NCBI GenBank assembly: GCA_039881145.1
Contig: JAYKKI010000037.1
Coordinates: 18,664,501 to 18,728,500 of the forward strand
Source of the DNA: Druceiella hillmani
Lineage: Eukaryota > Arthropoda > Insecta > Lepidoptera > Hepialidae
Reading direction: 5' to 3'
Length of the DNA: 64,000 nt
Positions 12,091 through 23,838 of the stretch are shown here, in pieces. Each line of letters begins with the position of its first letter. Within the stretch, counting starts at the first letter, position 1. Below the pieces are notes generated by a model. The model did not search any database and was not told the DNA's origin. It saw only the letters and a program-made list of their open reading frames with translations. Made by a program: the position numbers and the translations under genes.

Positions 12091-13424
12091 AGGAATATTT
12101 TTATTATATATTATTATATTTTTACACTTACTTCATGGGTTTATTGTTACACTTGTTTCATTTGTTTTCAATCAAGACTTTATAATGTAAATATTATTAG
12201 ATATTTCGTCGGATTCAGTATTATTATTTTATTATTTTTGTTAATTTTTAACAGTATTTATATTTTTACAAACAGCTTCCACTTGTTGAATATATTACAA
12301 AAGAATGTTGTCTTTTTTATTTGTATTAATCCTTTATCAACTTGAATGACATTACCCGTAAGTGATAATTATATGTTTTGAAAAGGTTTGAAAAGTGTAT
12401 TATTTGTGACGTTTTTCCTTTGTAATAATCTCATCCTTCTAATATTAATAAATATGCAATTCATTGTCAAATGTATAGATCATATTATAGATACTTGTAT
12501 CCACGGAACTTGTATGATATGTGTATATACAGGATAGTAGCACCAATTAGAAATCAGGAATATGTTGCCTTAGAACTGGTTTAATTTAGGGAATTATTAA
12601 TATTTATTTATTTTTTACATTCGGTACTTTAAAAAATTCTTACAAAAACATACATTGTATTTTGAAAAGTTTAATAATAAATAATTTTTCACAATGCAAA
12701 ATATCTTTTTGTATTGGAAATTCAGCGACATGATTCTTTTTGCCTATAGCCAGAATATTAAAATGTTAATGAAAATTAGTTTGCACTGGATGGTTCACTT
12801 TACCTGAAAGCAGAATGTTAAAATATGCCTTTATTTATATTAATCTTAAATTCATATTAATATAGTCTTACGTATCACGATTTAATCTGGTTTTAGACTT
12901 TTCTAAAGCTCTAAACTTCTGACTTTACTTGTCATACAATTTCATACGGGGTGCTATGCATTAAAATCGGTTACTAAGAAGTAAACTCAAAAACCAGGAT
13001 GTCAATTTGATCTTTGTTCGCCTTTATCTTTGATACTATCACATAAATTTTTACAAAGTTTATTTTAATCAAGACAAAATAAGAAATCCTTCGAAATCCG
13101 ACATATTTTTAACTTTGATTATATTGGTTTTTTGACTGTTAAAATCTTTTACAGAACCCTCTATAAAAACATTAACATTTAGTATAGGCAAGCAGGGCAC
13201 GTAAAGCTGCCCGAGTGTGCAAGTAACTACATACGGGCTACTTTGATACAATCATAATTGTGTCAGCTTAAAGTCACCTCTGTTTTAATTTTTATTTCAA
13301 GGGGTATCGTATATTCATCCCACATTATCAATCAATACTTCTATAGATGACTTATTTTACTGTTCTTCCTAATAAATCTCAGACCATTATTTAATTTGTC
13401 TTTAATTTTAAGGATATTTCAAAG

Positions 13425-13895
13425 ACAGTATGAGTTTTATTGTTTAACTCTAGTTGGCATGTTTTTGCCTTATCTTCGTAAATATATCATAATACCTTCG
13501 TGAAGAACATTTACCTAACTGGATGAGGTACATTAGCAAAAATTAAGGAAAATATTAACCTCAAGTTCAAATAGGCACCACAACTAAATCGATCAAATGA
13601 GAAATAAATAATTACATAAATATATAACAATAGATTATACACAAATATTACATGAAAAGCATTAGACATGATAAATACATGAACATGTTTAAGATATTAA
13701 ATTTTAAAAATATTTTCAACATTCAACTACATTTTTTACTCTTTGCTATTAGGATTTTTCATTTCACAAAAAATTATGCGGCAGGAGTTTTTCTTTTTCT
13801 AGCACTGTTGCTTGATTATGTGCAAAAAATATACACCATACAAAACTATTTATTATATAAAGGAAAGTTTACTTCGATTCGCAGTAAATGCAAGG
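13425..13895 (+). other. Conserved segment of block A (matches B 38265-38705, C 48325-48760)
   Basis: Includes TGAGTTTTATTGTTTAACTC, then CTAACTGGATGAGGTAC, ATTACATAAATATATA and TACATGAAAAG, ending in TTTCGATT.GCAGTAAATGCA-like sequence. B and C are very close to each other here. A minus-strand frame with a shared MAYELFS peptide exists in B and C only; in A it is interrupted by stops. Confidence 0.7.
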
Positions 13896-14780
13896 ATGCA
13901 TAAACTTTCTTTTTCTCCTATTCGACGCGCGTTTTCTTATAGTAAGTGGCACTAAGGTATGCACGTTACTTTATATACACTTGCAAGGACGAAATTTTCA
14001 TATTTCTGTTAACTTTACAGGACAGCGCATTAAAGTTTCAAAAACTTCCTGGATAACTTCCATTAAATCCTAATACCAAATAACGTTGAAAACTTGAATC
14101 CATTAAGATAAAATAAAGGTAAAATATGCATGTCTTGCGATAAATAATTGTTTACAATATCTAATTGTGACTCACGACGATATTTCTACTCCTTAGGTGT
14201 TTGAAAATGGCAGTATAACTTAGACTAATAACCTTTAAATGTGATTATTTGTATATATCCTAAACAAACATAAATAAATTTCTGAGAAAATATTAACTTG
14301 TTAGTAGTTACGTTTAAATAAAAATCTAGTTAATTATTTAAAAATATCTTGATTATTTATTTAGAAATTATCATAAAATAAGGCCAATAATAAATTGGTT
14401 GAAAAAAGAAATAAAAACACCAACTTTTTGGTAACAAAACAATAAGGATCTTCATTCACTAATTTTTTGAATAATTTTAGAAAACTAAGAAGCTTTAATC
14501 TTAGAAATCAAAAATGTTTTATTTTATGTTCTATTTCAGATTTTATTAATGTTACTAAAGGATAAAAAATAAATAAGTTACTTTATTAGACATAAAAAAA
14601 GAAATTTTACATTATCACAATGACATTACCTGTAAAGTATGAAGTATCAAGTCATCACGTACTTATAGTATCAAAGCTATAAAGTAGCAAGTCAAACAAA
14701 GTAAAAATTCAGATTTCGTAAAAATGATTATGGTATCCACTTTTTTTTCTTCAATATCTGATGATTTTTTGGTGACAAAA

Positions 14781-14820
14781 ATCACTAGAACACACAAGGA
14801 ATCACAAGAACACACAAGGA
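14781..14820. repeat. 20-bp tandem duplication
   Basis: ATCACTAGAACACACAAGGA is followed directly by ATCACAAGAACACACAAGGA, which differs at one base. Confidence 0.95.
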
Positions 14821-16015
14821 GTGGTAAATTAAAAACAACATGTGGTCTATCGTTGGAATTGCAATGGTCACGAAAATCATTGTAGATGGCGCCTGAAGCG
14901 ACGTGGCCACAGTCAGAAGAATTTTGTAAATCCTTGCAAAAAGAAAATGATTTCACGTCTTCAAAAAAATCGATTCAAGTTTCAACATGTATTCATTTAT
15001 CCAATTTATGAAATATACGAAACAGACCCAATATAGTTGGCGTTTGACAACGGTTCTTTCATATTCCATACATAAAGACCTTGTGGACCATGCGCCACTT
15101 AACAGAAAAAATAAGCAGTAACTTCGTTGCCGATAGTGACAAAGGCGTATTGTAGGCTTTCTAAATGTCTTCAGGAACTTTTAACAAAGTAATCTTGTTT
15201 ACTTCGCTGCCACTATTGACTGATTCGAGTCTATGATGCTTTAAGTGTATAATTATCTCTCTGCTACTCAAAAAAGTATATTTAAACTTTAATAAGATAA
15301 GTTAGTCATTGACGCAACGGAGATGCATAATTTTTGTAATACGACAAAATGTATTTATATCAATTTTGTAAATATAAGACCAGTTTTGTAATATAACAGA
15401 ATGTACTTATAATCAAATTTCATATCTCGGTTGATTTCACAAACCACATAAGGTTCACAGGTGGATATCACGTATTTAATTAAAGTCAGCTATTACTGAG
15501 GAATATAAACATATTTATTTTTTTCCGTTCAGTCAGTGCATGCATTGCATTACCTTCTGACTGCGGATGCCCAACTTCGAACAAATGATGACTGATGTTT
15601 ATATTAAATATTTTGATTGCGTGGGCATGCATTGCTAAGAATGTTTTATTTTTATTTTGGTCTCCGTAACTATCAGAATAAAAATTGAAGTCTTTATACC
15701 CCTCCAAAACTTTGGTTTAGATGAAGTCAAACACGAAACTACTAATTTAGTTCGACTTGCAATTAAATGAAACTACGTGATATAATATTACTTCTACTTT
15801 TTTCAGTTCTTTACTACGACCTAAGTTTCTTTGTATTACAACATCTTCATGTGGGCTTTTCTAAATAGTTCACATCGCGTGCATTCGTCCTTTTTAGGGT
15901 TCAGTAGCCAAATAGCAAAAACAAAACCCCTGTAATTTCATCTTGTTCTTCTGTCCATCAGTTTGTCCGTATGACACATTTTACTCTAAGACTATTGGCG
16001 CTATACAGAATAAAT

Positions 16016-16018
<3 letters not shown>

Positions 16019-16062
<44 letters not shown>
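16019..16062. repeat. (TA)n microsatellite
   Basis: About 44 bases of uninterrupted TA inside the dispersed repeat. Confidence 0.97.
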
Positions 16063-16064
<2 letters not shown>

Positions 16065-16626
16065 TTAGGTATCTTCTATGAACCGTCGTACAATTAAATA
16101 ATGGAATTATGAAAAAAATTATATAATTATATTAGGGGTGGCATTTCATACATGTAACTGATAGACGAGAAATATATTCAGTGCGCGTAGGCGTACATGG
16201 TACAGTTAGATAGGTTTTAAAATTTATATAAAGGTTCCAAAATTAGTTTTCTATTTAATAAGTAGATATGCACTCCTGAAATCTTCAAAAGTGTGCCCTC
16301 ATCCCCTCTAACTTTTCAACCGACGTGTGAAACTCTGAAAAGATTTAAGCTTGTAACTCTTAAAATAAACTTTGAAGAAAAAATGGTTTTAAAAAGTTAC
16401 GTTGTGTAGTTTTTAAAATATGGAATATTTTCGGTACCGCAAGTAAACTTTGTTTTTCACGTTGTGTTTGAGAAATAAAAACTAAAAGTTGTATACTGTT
16501 CAATGCTACGAAAACTGATGCACGAGCCCTCATTCATCGTTTTATGTCATACTTTGTGCAACTTTATACTGTATTTTCGTCTCACATATGTGATAAAAAT
16601 AATTACCTTTCATATATTCCAAAGTT

Positions 16627-16682
16627 GTTTATAGAATATTAATATTACCTGTAAATGTGTTTATAGGATATTAATATTACCT
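16627..16682. repeat. Tandem duplication, period 32 bp
   Basis: GTTTATAGAATATTAATATT plus ACCT is repeated 32 bp later with one base change. It lies in the spacer between the two arms of the inverted pair. Confidence 0.9.
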
Positions 16683-18368
16683 ACTCCATCTAATTGAACA
16701 TACTGAGAAATTATTAGTGAATATGTGTATTTTGTGACTTTTTTACATTCTGTAAGGACTGCGTTGTCAGATGTTATTGTTAAAATTAAGTAAACCTTGT
16801 CCTAATGTAAGGTAACTAATTGAATCGATTAAATACCTCGTAAAATCCACTAGCTTATTTAACGAGCACCTCCGTATTTGTAAGTACTAAACAAAGATGG
16901 AGACTTCCCCCCATCCTCAGATAAAACATTGCTAAATTTCAAATAAGTAAAACAATAGAGTTTTGTTAACTAAGTAACAGTAATCATTATATCAAAGTCA
17001 AATCTGTAAATAAATATATTGTTAGCGAATAATTCAAGTCGTATTATTAAACTTTTAGTTTTTATTTCTCAAACATAACATGAAAACAAAGTTCACTTGC
17101 GGTACCGAAAATATTCCATATTTTATAAACTACACAACGTATCTTTTTAAAACCAATTTTCCTTCAAAGTTAATTTTAAGAGTTATAAACTTAATTTTTT
17201 TCAGAGTTTCACAGGTCAGCTGAAAAGTTAGAGGGGGGGGGCACACTTTTTTACGTATTTACAATGCTTAAACTTGAACTAAACGTTCTTATTCATTCAA
17301 AAACACATGAATTATTTCTTCCCTTGAACCATTAGTAGGCACTGAATTTATTTATTTATAGTGAACAAATATCTGCAAATCCATATTTTATTTATAATAC
17401 ATTTTATTGGCCGTCTATATGACTTATTCATTATTATTTCGAAAGGGAAAGCAATTTTAAACTTCATCTTTTGTTTTAAAGAGATTTGAATTAGAATAAT
17501 GAATTCAAGCGCAGACGGGGACAAATGTAAATAGCACATCTATAGGAAAGTGAATGATAATATTAGTTAGAGAATTAGTATGAAATCATATGAAAATTAT
17601 TACAAAAATCTTACGCTTTCTTATTGTCTAATTTTAATATTTTCTACGAAGGTATAAATTACTACGAAGTAAATAAACGCTCGTTTTCAATACAAGAATA
17701 TAAAAGCAGAATATGTAATCACGAAATAATTTTTAATTTTTCTTTTCTAACGTTATTCGCCTTTTTTCTCTTGTCAACCTTAGCCTTTTTGTTTAGTCCA
17801 GTTGTAGATTCATACAATTTGCTTATTTATTGATGTGTATATATTTTTGTTTCGTTTAGTATTTAGAGTTCATGTAAGTTTTTCATCAAATAAAATATTT
17901 ATTTGCGAAAATGAAAATTTGATACATTTAATAAAATTTTAAGAGTAAATGTATTGTATATGTTAATTGCATTTGGAGTAAAAACTGCAAAATTTTCCAA
18001 GAAAAACTGAAATAGAAAATCAACAAAATTATTTTATGTTAAATATAAATCAATTCTAGATCATGAAAAGCATTGTTTAATTGAAATTTCCAAGCAGGTT
18101 TGAAACTAAAGTAGGAATTATTTAACTTAAAAACTATTGTTATACGGTACGGAAACGGTTAAGGTTACGGAAATTTTGGAATATATTGTTAATATTAAGT
18201 ACTAAGTCCAACTGAATATCACAATTGAACTTAATGCTTAAAAGTAAATATATACTTCCTCAGCTACCGTTTCACAAGCTTAATTTTTATTTACATTTTG
18301 TCAGTGTATACGTTTATACGTAATGCTGTCATGATGTCCTAAAATAGGCAAAAACTTTTGCCTTTACC

Positions 18369-18428
18369 AAGTATAAGAGTGGTCTATGGAAAGTTAAGGA
18401 AAGTATAAGAGTGGTCTATGGAGAGTTT
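18369..18428. repeat. Tandem duplication, period 32 bp
   Basis: AAGTATAAGAGTGGTCTATG occurs at 18369 and again at 18401, followed by GAAAGTT and GAGAGTT respectively. Confidence 0.93.
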
Positions 18429-18729
18429 ATAAAACAATTTAATCCAGCCTTAGTAAAAAAAAAGAATCTATCACTATCCTCTTAAAGTCGTATTCACTGC
18501 ATTAAGTCATAGCTACATAAACTTTTTACGACTAGATCTAAATAACGGTGGCCATTTTCTTATGGTACAACTCGAGTGACAAGTGTTTTTTAAATACGTT
18601 TATGCAATCAAGTTATATTTTTCTACTCGTTTTTAACTTTACAATATTAATATTATAGAGGTAAATATAAATAAATTGGCATCGAGTGCAATGTGTATTT
18701 AAAATAAAATATGAAGGTCGCATATTCTT

Positions 18730-19010
18730 GGAAATACCGAAACACGTTGCCTTTGAAATTAGGTCACTCCCTAAAGAATACGAAAGACGTATTATTCTGT
18801 CTAATAAAAAGTAATGCAGCTCGGTATTATTATTAATGCACCGCTTCATCTCGGCATCTGATCTTTTCAAAGAGACTACTAAATCACTTTATCATATTTC
18901 GCGCATTAGAAACACCCGCTAACGCCCGAGTAAAACCCTTTTAGTATTGTTGTCGAAAATTATCTATTCTAAGTACAAAAGTCGAAGGAACAAATAGTAA
19001 TTGTGTTTAC
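18730..19010. other. Conserved island 1, copy A
   Basis: One of the best-kept parts of the triplication. It shares CCGAAACACGTTGCC, TACGAAAGAC, AATGCACCGCTTC, CATCTGAT.TTTTCAAAGAG, ACTACTAAATCACTTT and GGCATAAAGCCAAC with B (40045) and C (50057). It is clearly more similar across copies than the surrounding DNA. The overlapping minus-strand frame 18613-18870 is open only in A; the matching C sequence has stops. So the conserved unit is not protein coding. A structural RNA or a regulatory element is possible but unproven. Confidence 0.75.
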
Positions 19011-19734
19011 TTAGTGGCATAAAGCCAACATTATACCAAATTTATAAGATAAAAATATGATGAAACTATACAAAACCGTACTTTAGCCATTGAAAGGATT
19101 TCGGTAATAGATCAAAGTTCAAATTTTTGTAAAGTTCAATTTACAGCAGAAAATGTTATAATGGATCGTAATACATGTTAATTTAGGAAAATTTACTTAT
19201 ATATTTTCAGCCAAAAAGTGTCGTAATGAAATAAGGATTGTTACAATTAAATAGTACATTTAAAAATATATTATCTCTAACATATTTTTAAATGCGTTTA
19301 CAATGTATGAATTGTATATTTAGAAAAAGAAAGGTTATCAGTATCAAAAATGAGTGCGCTAAAGAAAGTTCGAAAACAATTGACATTTAGCGAAGCTACG
19401 GAGAGAAATAATAGAGCAGTTTAGGCTGCATTATAGGATACATTATATTTTTGTTATAATTCATTTAAAGACTACGGTCAAGATATCTGACGACACGTCC
19501 TCTGAAAGGGCTCTGTGATCTACTTTAAAAAAAACATACTCAGTAAATACTATTTTGCAGTTTTCATGTAAATCATTACCAAAAACAATGAAACTAAGCC
19601 AAAATTAGTTGTTTATACCAAAAATGCATAAAAAATTTCCCTTCATTGGTATCTTCTTGACATATTTACGGTTTATTTTTTTAAATTGGTGGGGCTCCAC
19701 TTACGCCTACGTTAACAATGTAAATCCAATCTGA

Positions 19735-19880
19735 CCAATTATAATCTAATATGACCTGATCAAACCTAATCTAACCTGACCCAACCTAACCAAGTTCAAC
19801 AGAACACGGCTAAACCAAACCTATCCTAACCAAACGTAGGTTACCTTGCCTATCCCAACATAACTCAACGTAACATAAAC
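19735..19880. repeat. Short degenerate AACCT array in block A
   Basis: AACCTAATCTAACCTGACCC-type words over about 145 bp, similar to the arrays at 7456-8757 and at the comparable place in block C (51040-51260). Confidence 0.8.
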
Positions 19881-22790
19881 AAGCAAAAATGCAAACAAAA
19901 AAATTAAAAACAGGCAAAGATACATAATGTCCCTTAGAAAATATTTGAAATACAAGAGGTAGTTTCAATTTTAACATGAACTCTGAAGATCATGCCAGTG
20001 AAAGCTCCGTTCAATCAATACAGAGTTTCTTTTTACATTTTTGATAAAACTTTATTTGTGTTCGTAAAAAAACCTCTAACCAGTTTGAAGGACAAAACAT
20101 TCAAACTATATCTTTTTAAGATCATCGAAGATAGTTATACAATATTATATTAATTATGAGTGTATTTACTTAACTTTGTTGACATTATCTCCATTTTGTT
20201 CTGATATAAAACAAATAATTTGTACGTAATTTAAAATATATAAAAGTTGGTTTTATTTCAGTTTAGATCTTACTTAAATTAAATTTGATAGATCTTATCC
20301 GAATTTCAAATAATTGTCAATGTTTAAAACACCATCCACGATTTGAAATAACCTTTTAAGGTATTAAATAAAGATTTATCGCATAGAGTAATAACACATT
20401 TCAGTTTTTTGCATATTTATAGTTAATCGTTATTTATTCTGTAGAAAACAATCCATCATTATATTTTTAATTCAAAGGGATTCTCGTATTTAAATAAAAA
20501 AATCTGGGCATGAATATATGTTCCGAAAGTTTAAATGAAAACAGAAAAAGCTAAACAGTAAGACCCTAAAACGGTTCCAAATGAGATTTAGGTTTTTTGA
20601 TAACAAAACTCGGTGTCATGAATAATGTTTAATTTTCTAAGAAAAAACCCAAGGAAAGCCTTCTGAATTCAGAATAGTAATGAAGGGTTTATTCTAATAA
20701 GCATTGTAACTGAAATTACACTTGTACAAAATATAAGAAAATTTACTTGTTATAAAGGACGTTAAAAGAAAATAAGAATCTACTTTCAAATAAAAGGGTA
20801 TAATATTCTGAACTATAGAACTATAGGTATTCTTGGAAAAATTCTAATAATTTTCAGAAGAAATTCAGCAGATAGGATTGTTACGAAATATTTACAGGTT
20901 TTTTAATCGTCGTGAAAGATTACCCCCGATAATTTAAGAAGTATTTAAAGTTTTCAACGCAAAGATTTAATTAGAATTTTTGTGATATGTATATTTATTA
21001 TTGTATACAAAATAAAATCAATTTTCGACAGCCTGAGATGACAAGATCCTTAGAGTCTGATCAATCAGGAAATATCTTCAGAAATTTTCCGTTTTTTAAG
21101 TCAAATTTGTGTTTTATACAGGTTGGATACCATTGAAAATGTAAGAAATATCATACTATGTACAGATGGTTAATTGTATGAAGGCAACCTTTATTTAATA
21201 ATTACTTCGTATTGTTTTAAAACTTATGTTATTTTAGATACTACGTGTTCGTGTTAGGATACAACCGACAGTTTTATTTCGACATATAGTGTAATATACA
21301 TGGATAAAAGAAATAAAATATGATAGTATTTAGACAGGTAACCATATAGGAATACTTACTGAGCTCATTTTGTTTTTAAGAGTGAGTGCGTTAAATAATA
21401 AATAGAACTTTTATGCATTCTTCATAGAACTGGAATGCAAATATTGGTACTTGATTAATTCCGTATTTGGTTAACACACTTCCCAAATTACTGATTAAAA
21501 AGTTAGTTGATTCGATTGAAATCATAACAAGAAAACATTTTACTTGATTTTAAATTAATACTGCATCAAATAACAATTTGATAAGTGGGTAAGAACACCT
21601 CCAATAACAGGTAATCAGATTTAGTCTGCACTTTTTAAATTGCTAGTGGTAATACATTCTTCAAGAGTATAAGAAAATAATCCCATCATTAATATTCTCT
21701 TATATAACCTTGATATTAAACAATATTTAGGTTAGGATTGGAAGGAGAGCTTATATTTAAAGCTTTTTAAACGTTGAAGGTACAATAATTTAGTAGATTA
21801 ATAATGGTAACGTAATGCTATAACATTTTTTTAATAGAAATAATCATGAAATATTTAGTGATTTCCTTCTATAAAAATCACTATTTCCTAATAATATGTT
21901 TAGTTCATTTATATAGTCGTGTTTATTATTATAAAAGTATATATAGTTTTGAAATTTTTTCTAACGCTTATTGAAAGAAATAAAATCCATAATACGAAAT
22001 AAAATACGTAATTATGTAAAAATGTATTAAGTATCCAGATTTATATGAAACTCGCCCTATGAATTATTAAGTTTAATTTAAAGGCTTAAATTCTAAACAA
22101 CTTTCATTGTGAAATTTAAGTTACCATATTAAATGGAATCTTACTAATATGTAAACTTAAAGGTTTACGAGTGTCACGTTCAGATGAGTCCCGTGTATAT
22201 GTGTCAAGTTCTCGGATTACCTTGAAACAAAATGTTATTCCAGACGAGTTTTAAATGGCTTCAGTTTATTTTAGTTTCCTGATAAATACAAAATAGTACT
22301 CAATAAAATTTAGTACTATTAATTCAGTTATAATCTAATACAAAACTGGCAAAAATTGCTTGTTTACCTGACTGAGGACTGATTGTATTATTTAGACGTT
22401 TATCTTATTTGGACAACACTTTATGCCATTTTAGAGCTGTTTATTGTAATAAGACGGAAAAAAGCAAATATATTTTACGTTCGAAAAAGTTAGTGGGTAA
22501 CGTATCGAATTGCGCTCACTCTAAGCTTTTTGATTATTGCTTTCCATATAGTCACTGCTTCTATAAAACCATTAGAATTTCGCATTGATTTCATTAACCA
22601 GAAAGAATAAAAAAAAAGAAAAATGTAATATTTTTTTATTTTTATTCTTTCGCTAAGGAAATTTGCTTTGCAAAATTATTTTGCTTTTAATCTTTCTATT
22701 TTTATAAATAATTATTTGCGGTAATGAAAATAAAATACGAATAAAATGGTCTGTATATACATATATAAATACATGCATACACTTTTATAT

Positions 22791-22806
22791 TTGTATATAT
22801 ATATAA

Positions 22807-22890
<84 letters not shown>
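22791..22890. repeat. Compound (TA)n(CA)n(TA)n microsatellite
   Basis: TATATATA, then about 36 bases of ACACAC, then about 45 bases of TATATA. Frames of I/Y/C/V repeats on both strands here are artefacts. Confidence 0.97.
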
Positions 22891-22896
<6 letters not shown>

Positions 22897-22985
22897 TATC
22901 CGTACTCTTGAAATATGCATTCAAAACTAAAAACTATAGCCTACTATTTTTCAATAGTTTAGTAAATCTGAAAATAATTTGTTAG

Positions 22986-23040
22986 TGAAATTTATGTTAA
23001 TTTTATGAATAAAGTATTCATAAAATTAACATAAATTTCA
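22986..23040. repeat. Perfect 25-bp inverted repeat (hairpin), 5-base loop
   Basis: The left arm 22986-23010 begins TGAAATTTATGTTAATTTTA, and the right arm 23016-23040 is its exact reverse complement. The loop is AAAGT. Neither B nor C has it at the matching place, so it is a recent fold-back in A. The arms are too A/T-rich and isolated to be called a miRNA precursor. Confidence 0.95.
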
Positions 23041-23089
23041 GGAAGAATTTGAACTGACTTTCTATATTATAAATTGATATTGAAGATAT

Positions 23090-23235
23090 TCTTGCCACAT
23101 TTGCCTTATCGAAATTATTCTATAGATAATTTTTATATTAACTAGCAGCAATTTAAATGTCAAGTTCAAGGTGTATTCGTTACGATGAAGATCCGATTAA
23201 TCTGAGCAAACTGGAGAGCGTGCTTGTGATCGAAT
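23090..23235. other. Conserved island 2, copy A
   Basis: Shares GCCACATTTGCCTTATC, TAACTAGCAGCAA, AAATGTCAAGTT, GATTAATC and GAGAGCGTGC(T)TGTG with B (45597-45770) and C (58709-58875). B and C are nearly identical over the stretch CAGGAGAGTGTGCCTGTGGT and CGAGTT. The centre in B is the palindrome CTGATTAATCAG. No frame is open in all three copies. Confidence 0.7.
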
Positions 23236-23637
23236 CGCTTTTCGGAAAATAATCATGAACATTAGTTATTTTTGTATTTATTTACAACAAAATGATTAAT
23301 GAAAATATAGTTAACTTTGTCTTAGTCTGGTATGATAAGCAATCAAAGTAAAATGTAAGGTAATATGAAGTTAATAAATAAACTTTTTTTTAATTTCATC
23401 ATCAGCATCTTAAAAGTTTAGGATAATCAAGTTGAAGATCATCATCGATACACAGATGCAAATACCATCAAAAAGACAAGTACACTAAAAATCAAAACTG
23501 TGTCTCGTTAATTGTGTTATATGGATATTTGGGCTTTTTAAATGAATGAATTGGGTTGAAAGTATACAGTAAAGTTTTACGATACATATAATATGAACGA
23601 TTTTTGTAACATTTATCAAATAGTTACCATATGATAA

Positions 23638-23838
23638 TCACAATGCCCACGTATCTGTCGCCTCAATACCGTGGCTTTCATGCTCTCCACATTCTCGTAT
23701 TTGTTTTGACCGGTATTTAGAAAATCTTGTCCTATTGCCCTCATATTTTTCGTAAATTCTCCTTGAAAAATGTGGACAACTATATAAATATTGAGTTTTT
23801 TGAAGTCTATGAATATTTAGTTTTTCTTTTATATCCAT
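23638..23838 (-). CDS. Unclassified small ORF, 66 codons
   Basis: This minus-strand frame starts at ATG 23838 and is less A/T-rich than its surroundings. The product is basic in the middle (SRRIYEKYEGNRTRFSKYRS) and acidic near the end (CGEHESHGIEATD), with four cysteines or histidines in its second half. I recognise no domain and see no signal peptide or membrane segment. It lies in a stretch of block A that is not represented in B. It may be a fragment of a mobile element or chance. The composition is the only reason to list it. Confidence 0.15.
   Translation of the reverse strand: MDIKEKLNIHRLQKTQYLYSCPHFSRRIYEKYEGNRTRFSKYRSKQIRECGEHESHGIEATDTWAL

Larger units (their letters stand above)
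9936..12095 (+). mobile_element. Helitron relic inserted in block A
   Basis: The left edge has the Helitron 5'-TC, TCTATATATTAATACG, directly after ...CCAAATA. In block B the flanking sequence TTTTCAATCATTACCA (about 37563) continues without this element, which places the insertion at 9935/9936. The interior carries a degraded Helitron-like N-terminal domain (11040-12090). The Rep and helicase regions are not visible, so the copy is truncated. The 3' CTRR end was not located; similarity to block B resumes only by about 12990-13060, so the element may extend beyond 12095. Confidence 0.8.
15897..17340. repeat. Inverted pair of a dispersed repeat in block A
   Basis: The plus copy starts with GGTTCAGTAGCCAAATAGCA and a 'cttctgtccatcag' run. 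It continues through GGTATCTTCTATGAACCG to an arm at 16287-16490. The arm is repeated in reverse at 17050-17250, with GGTACCGC, TACGTTGTGTAGTTT and CTCTAACTTTTCA in both. A third, single copy lies inverted in block B (43395-43885). The segment is absent from B and C at the matching place, so it was inserted into A after the duplication. It looks like a non-autonomous element with a head-to-head copy rather than a single element with long TIRs. Confidence 0.75.

Noticed and set aside
16287..17250. A DNA transposon with 200-bp terminal inverted repeats
   Set aside because: A single copy of the same sequence with extra sequence on one side exists at 43395-43885, so the arms are better explained as two repeat copies in opposite orientation.
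18613..18870. 85-codon minus-strand frame over conserved island 1
   Set aside because: The matching sequence in block C has an in-frame stop early in the frame, so coding is not what is conserved.
22702..22985. Cysteine/valine and histidine/threonine repeat proteins
   Set aside because: Artefacts of the (CA)n and (TA)n tracts.
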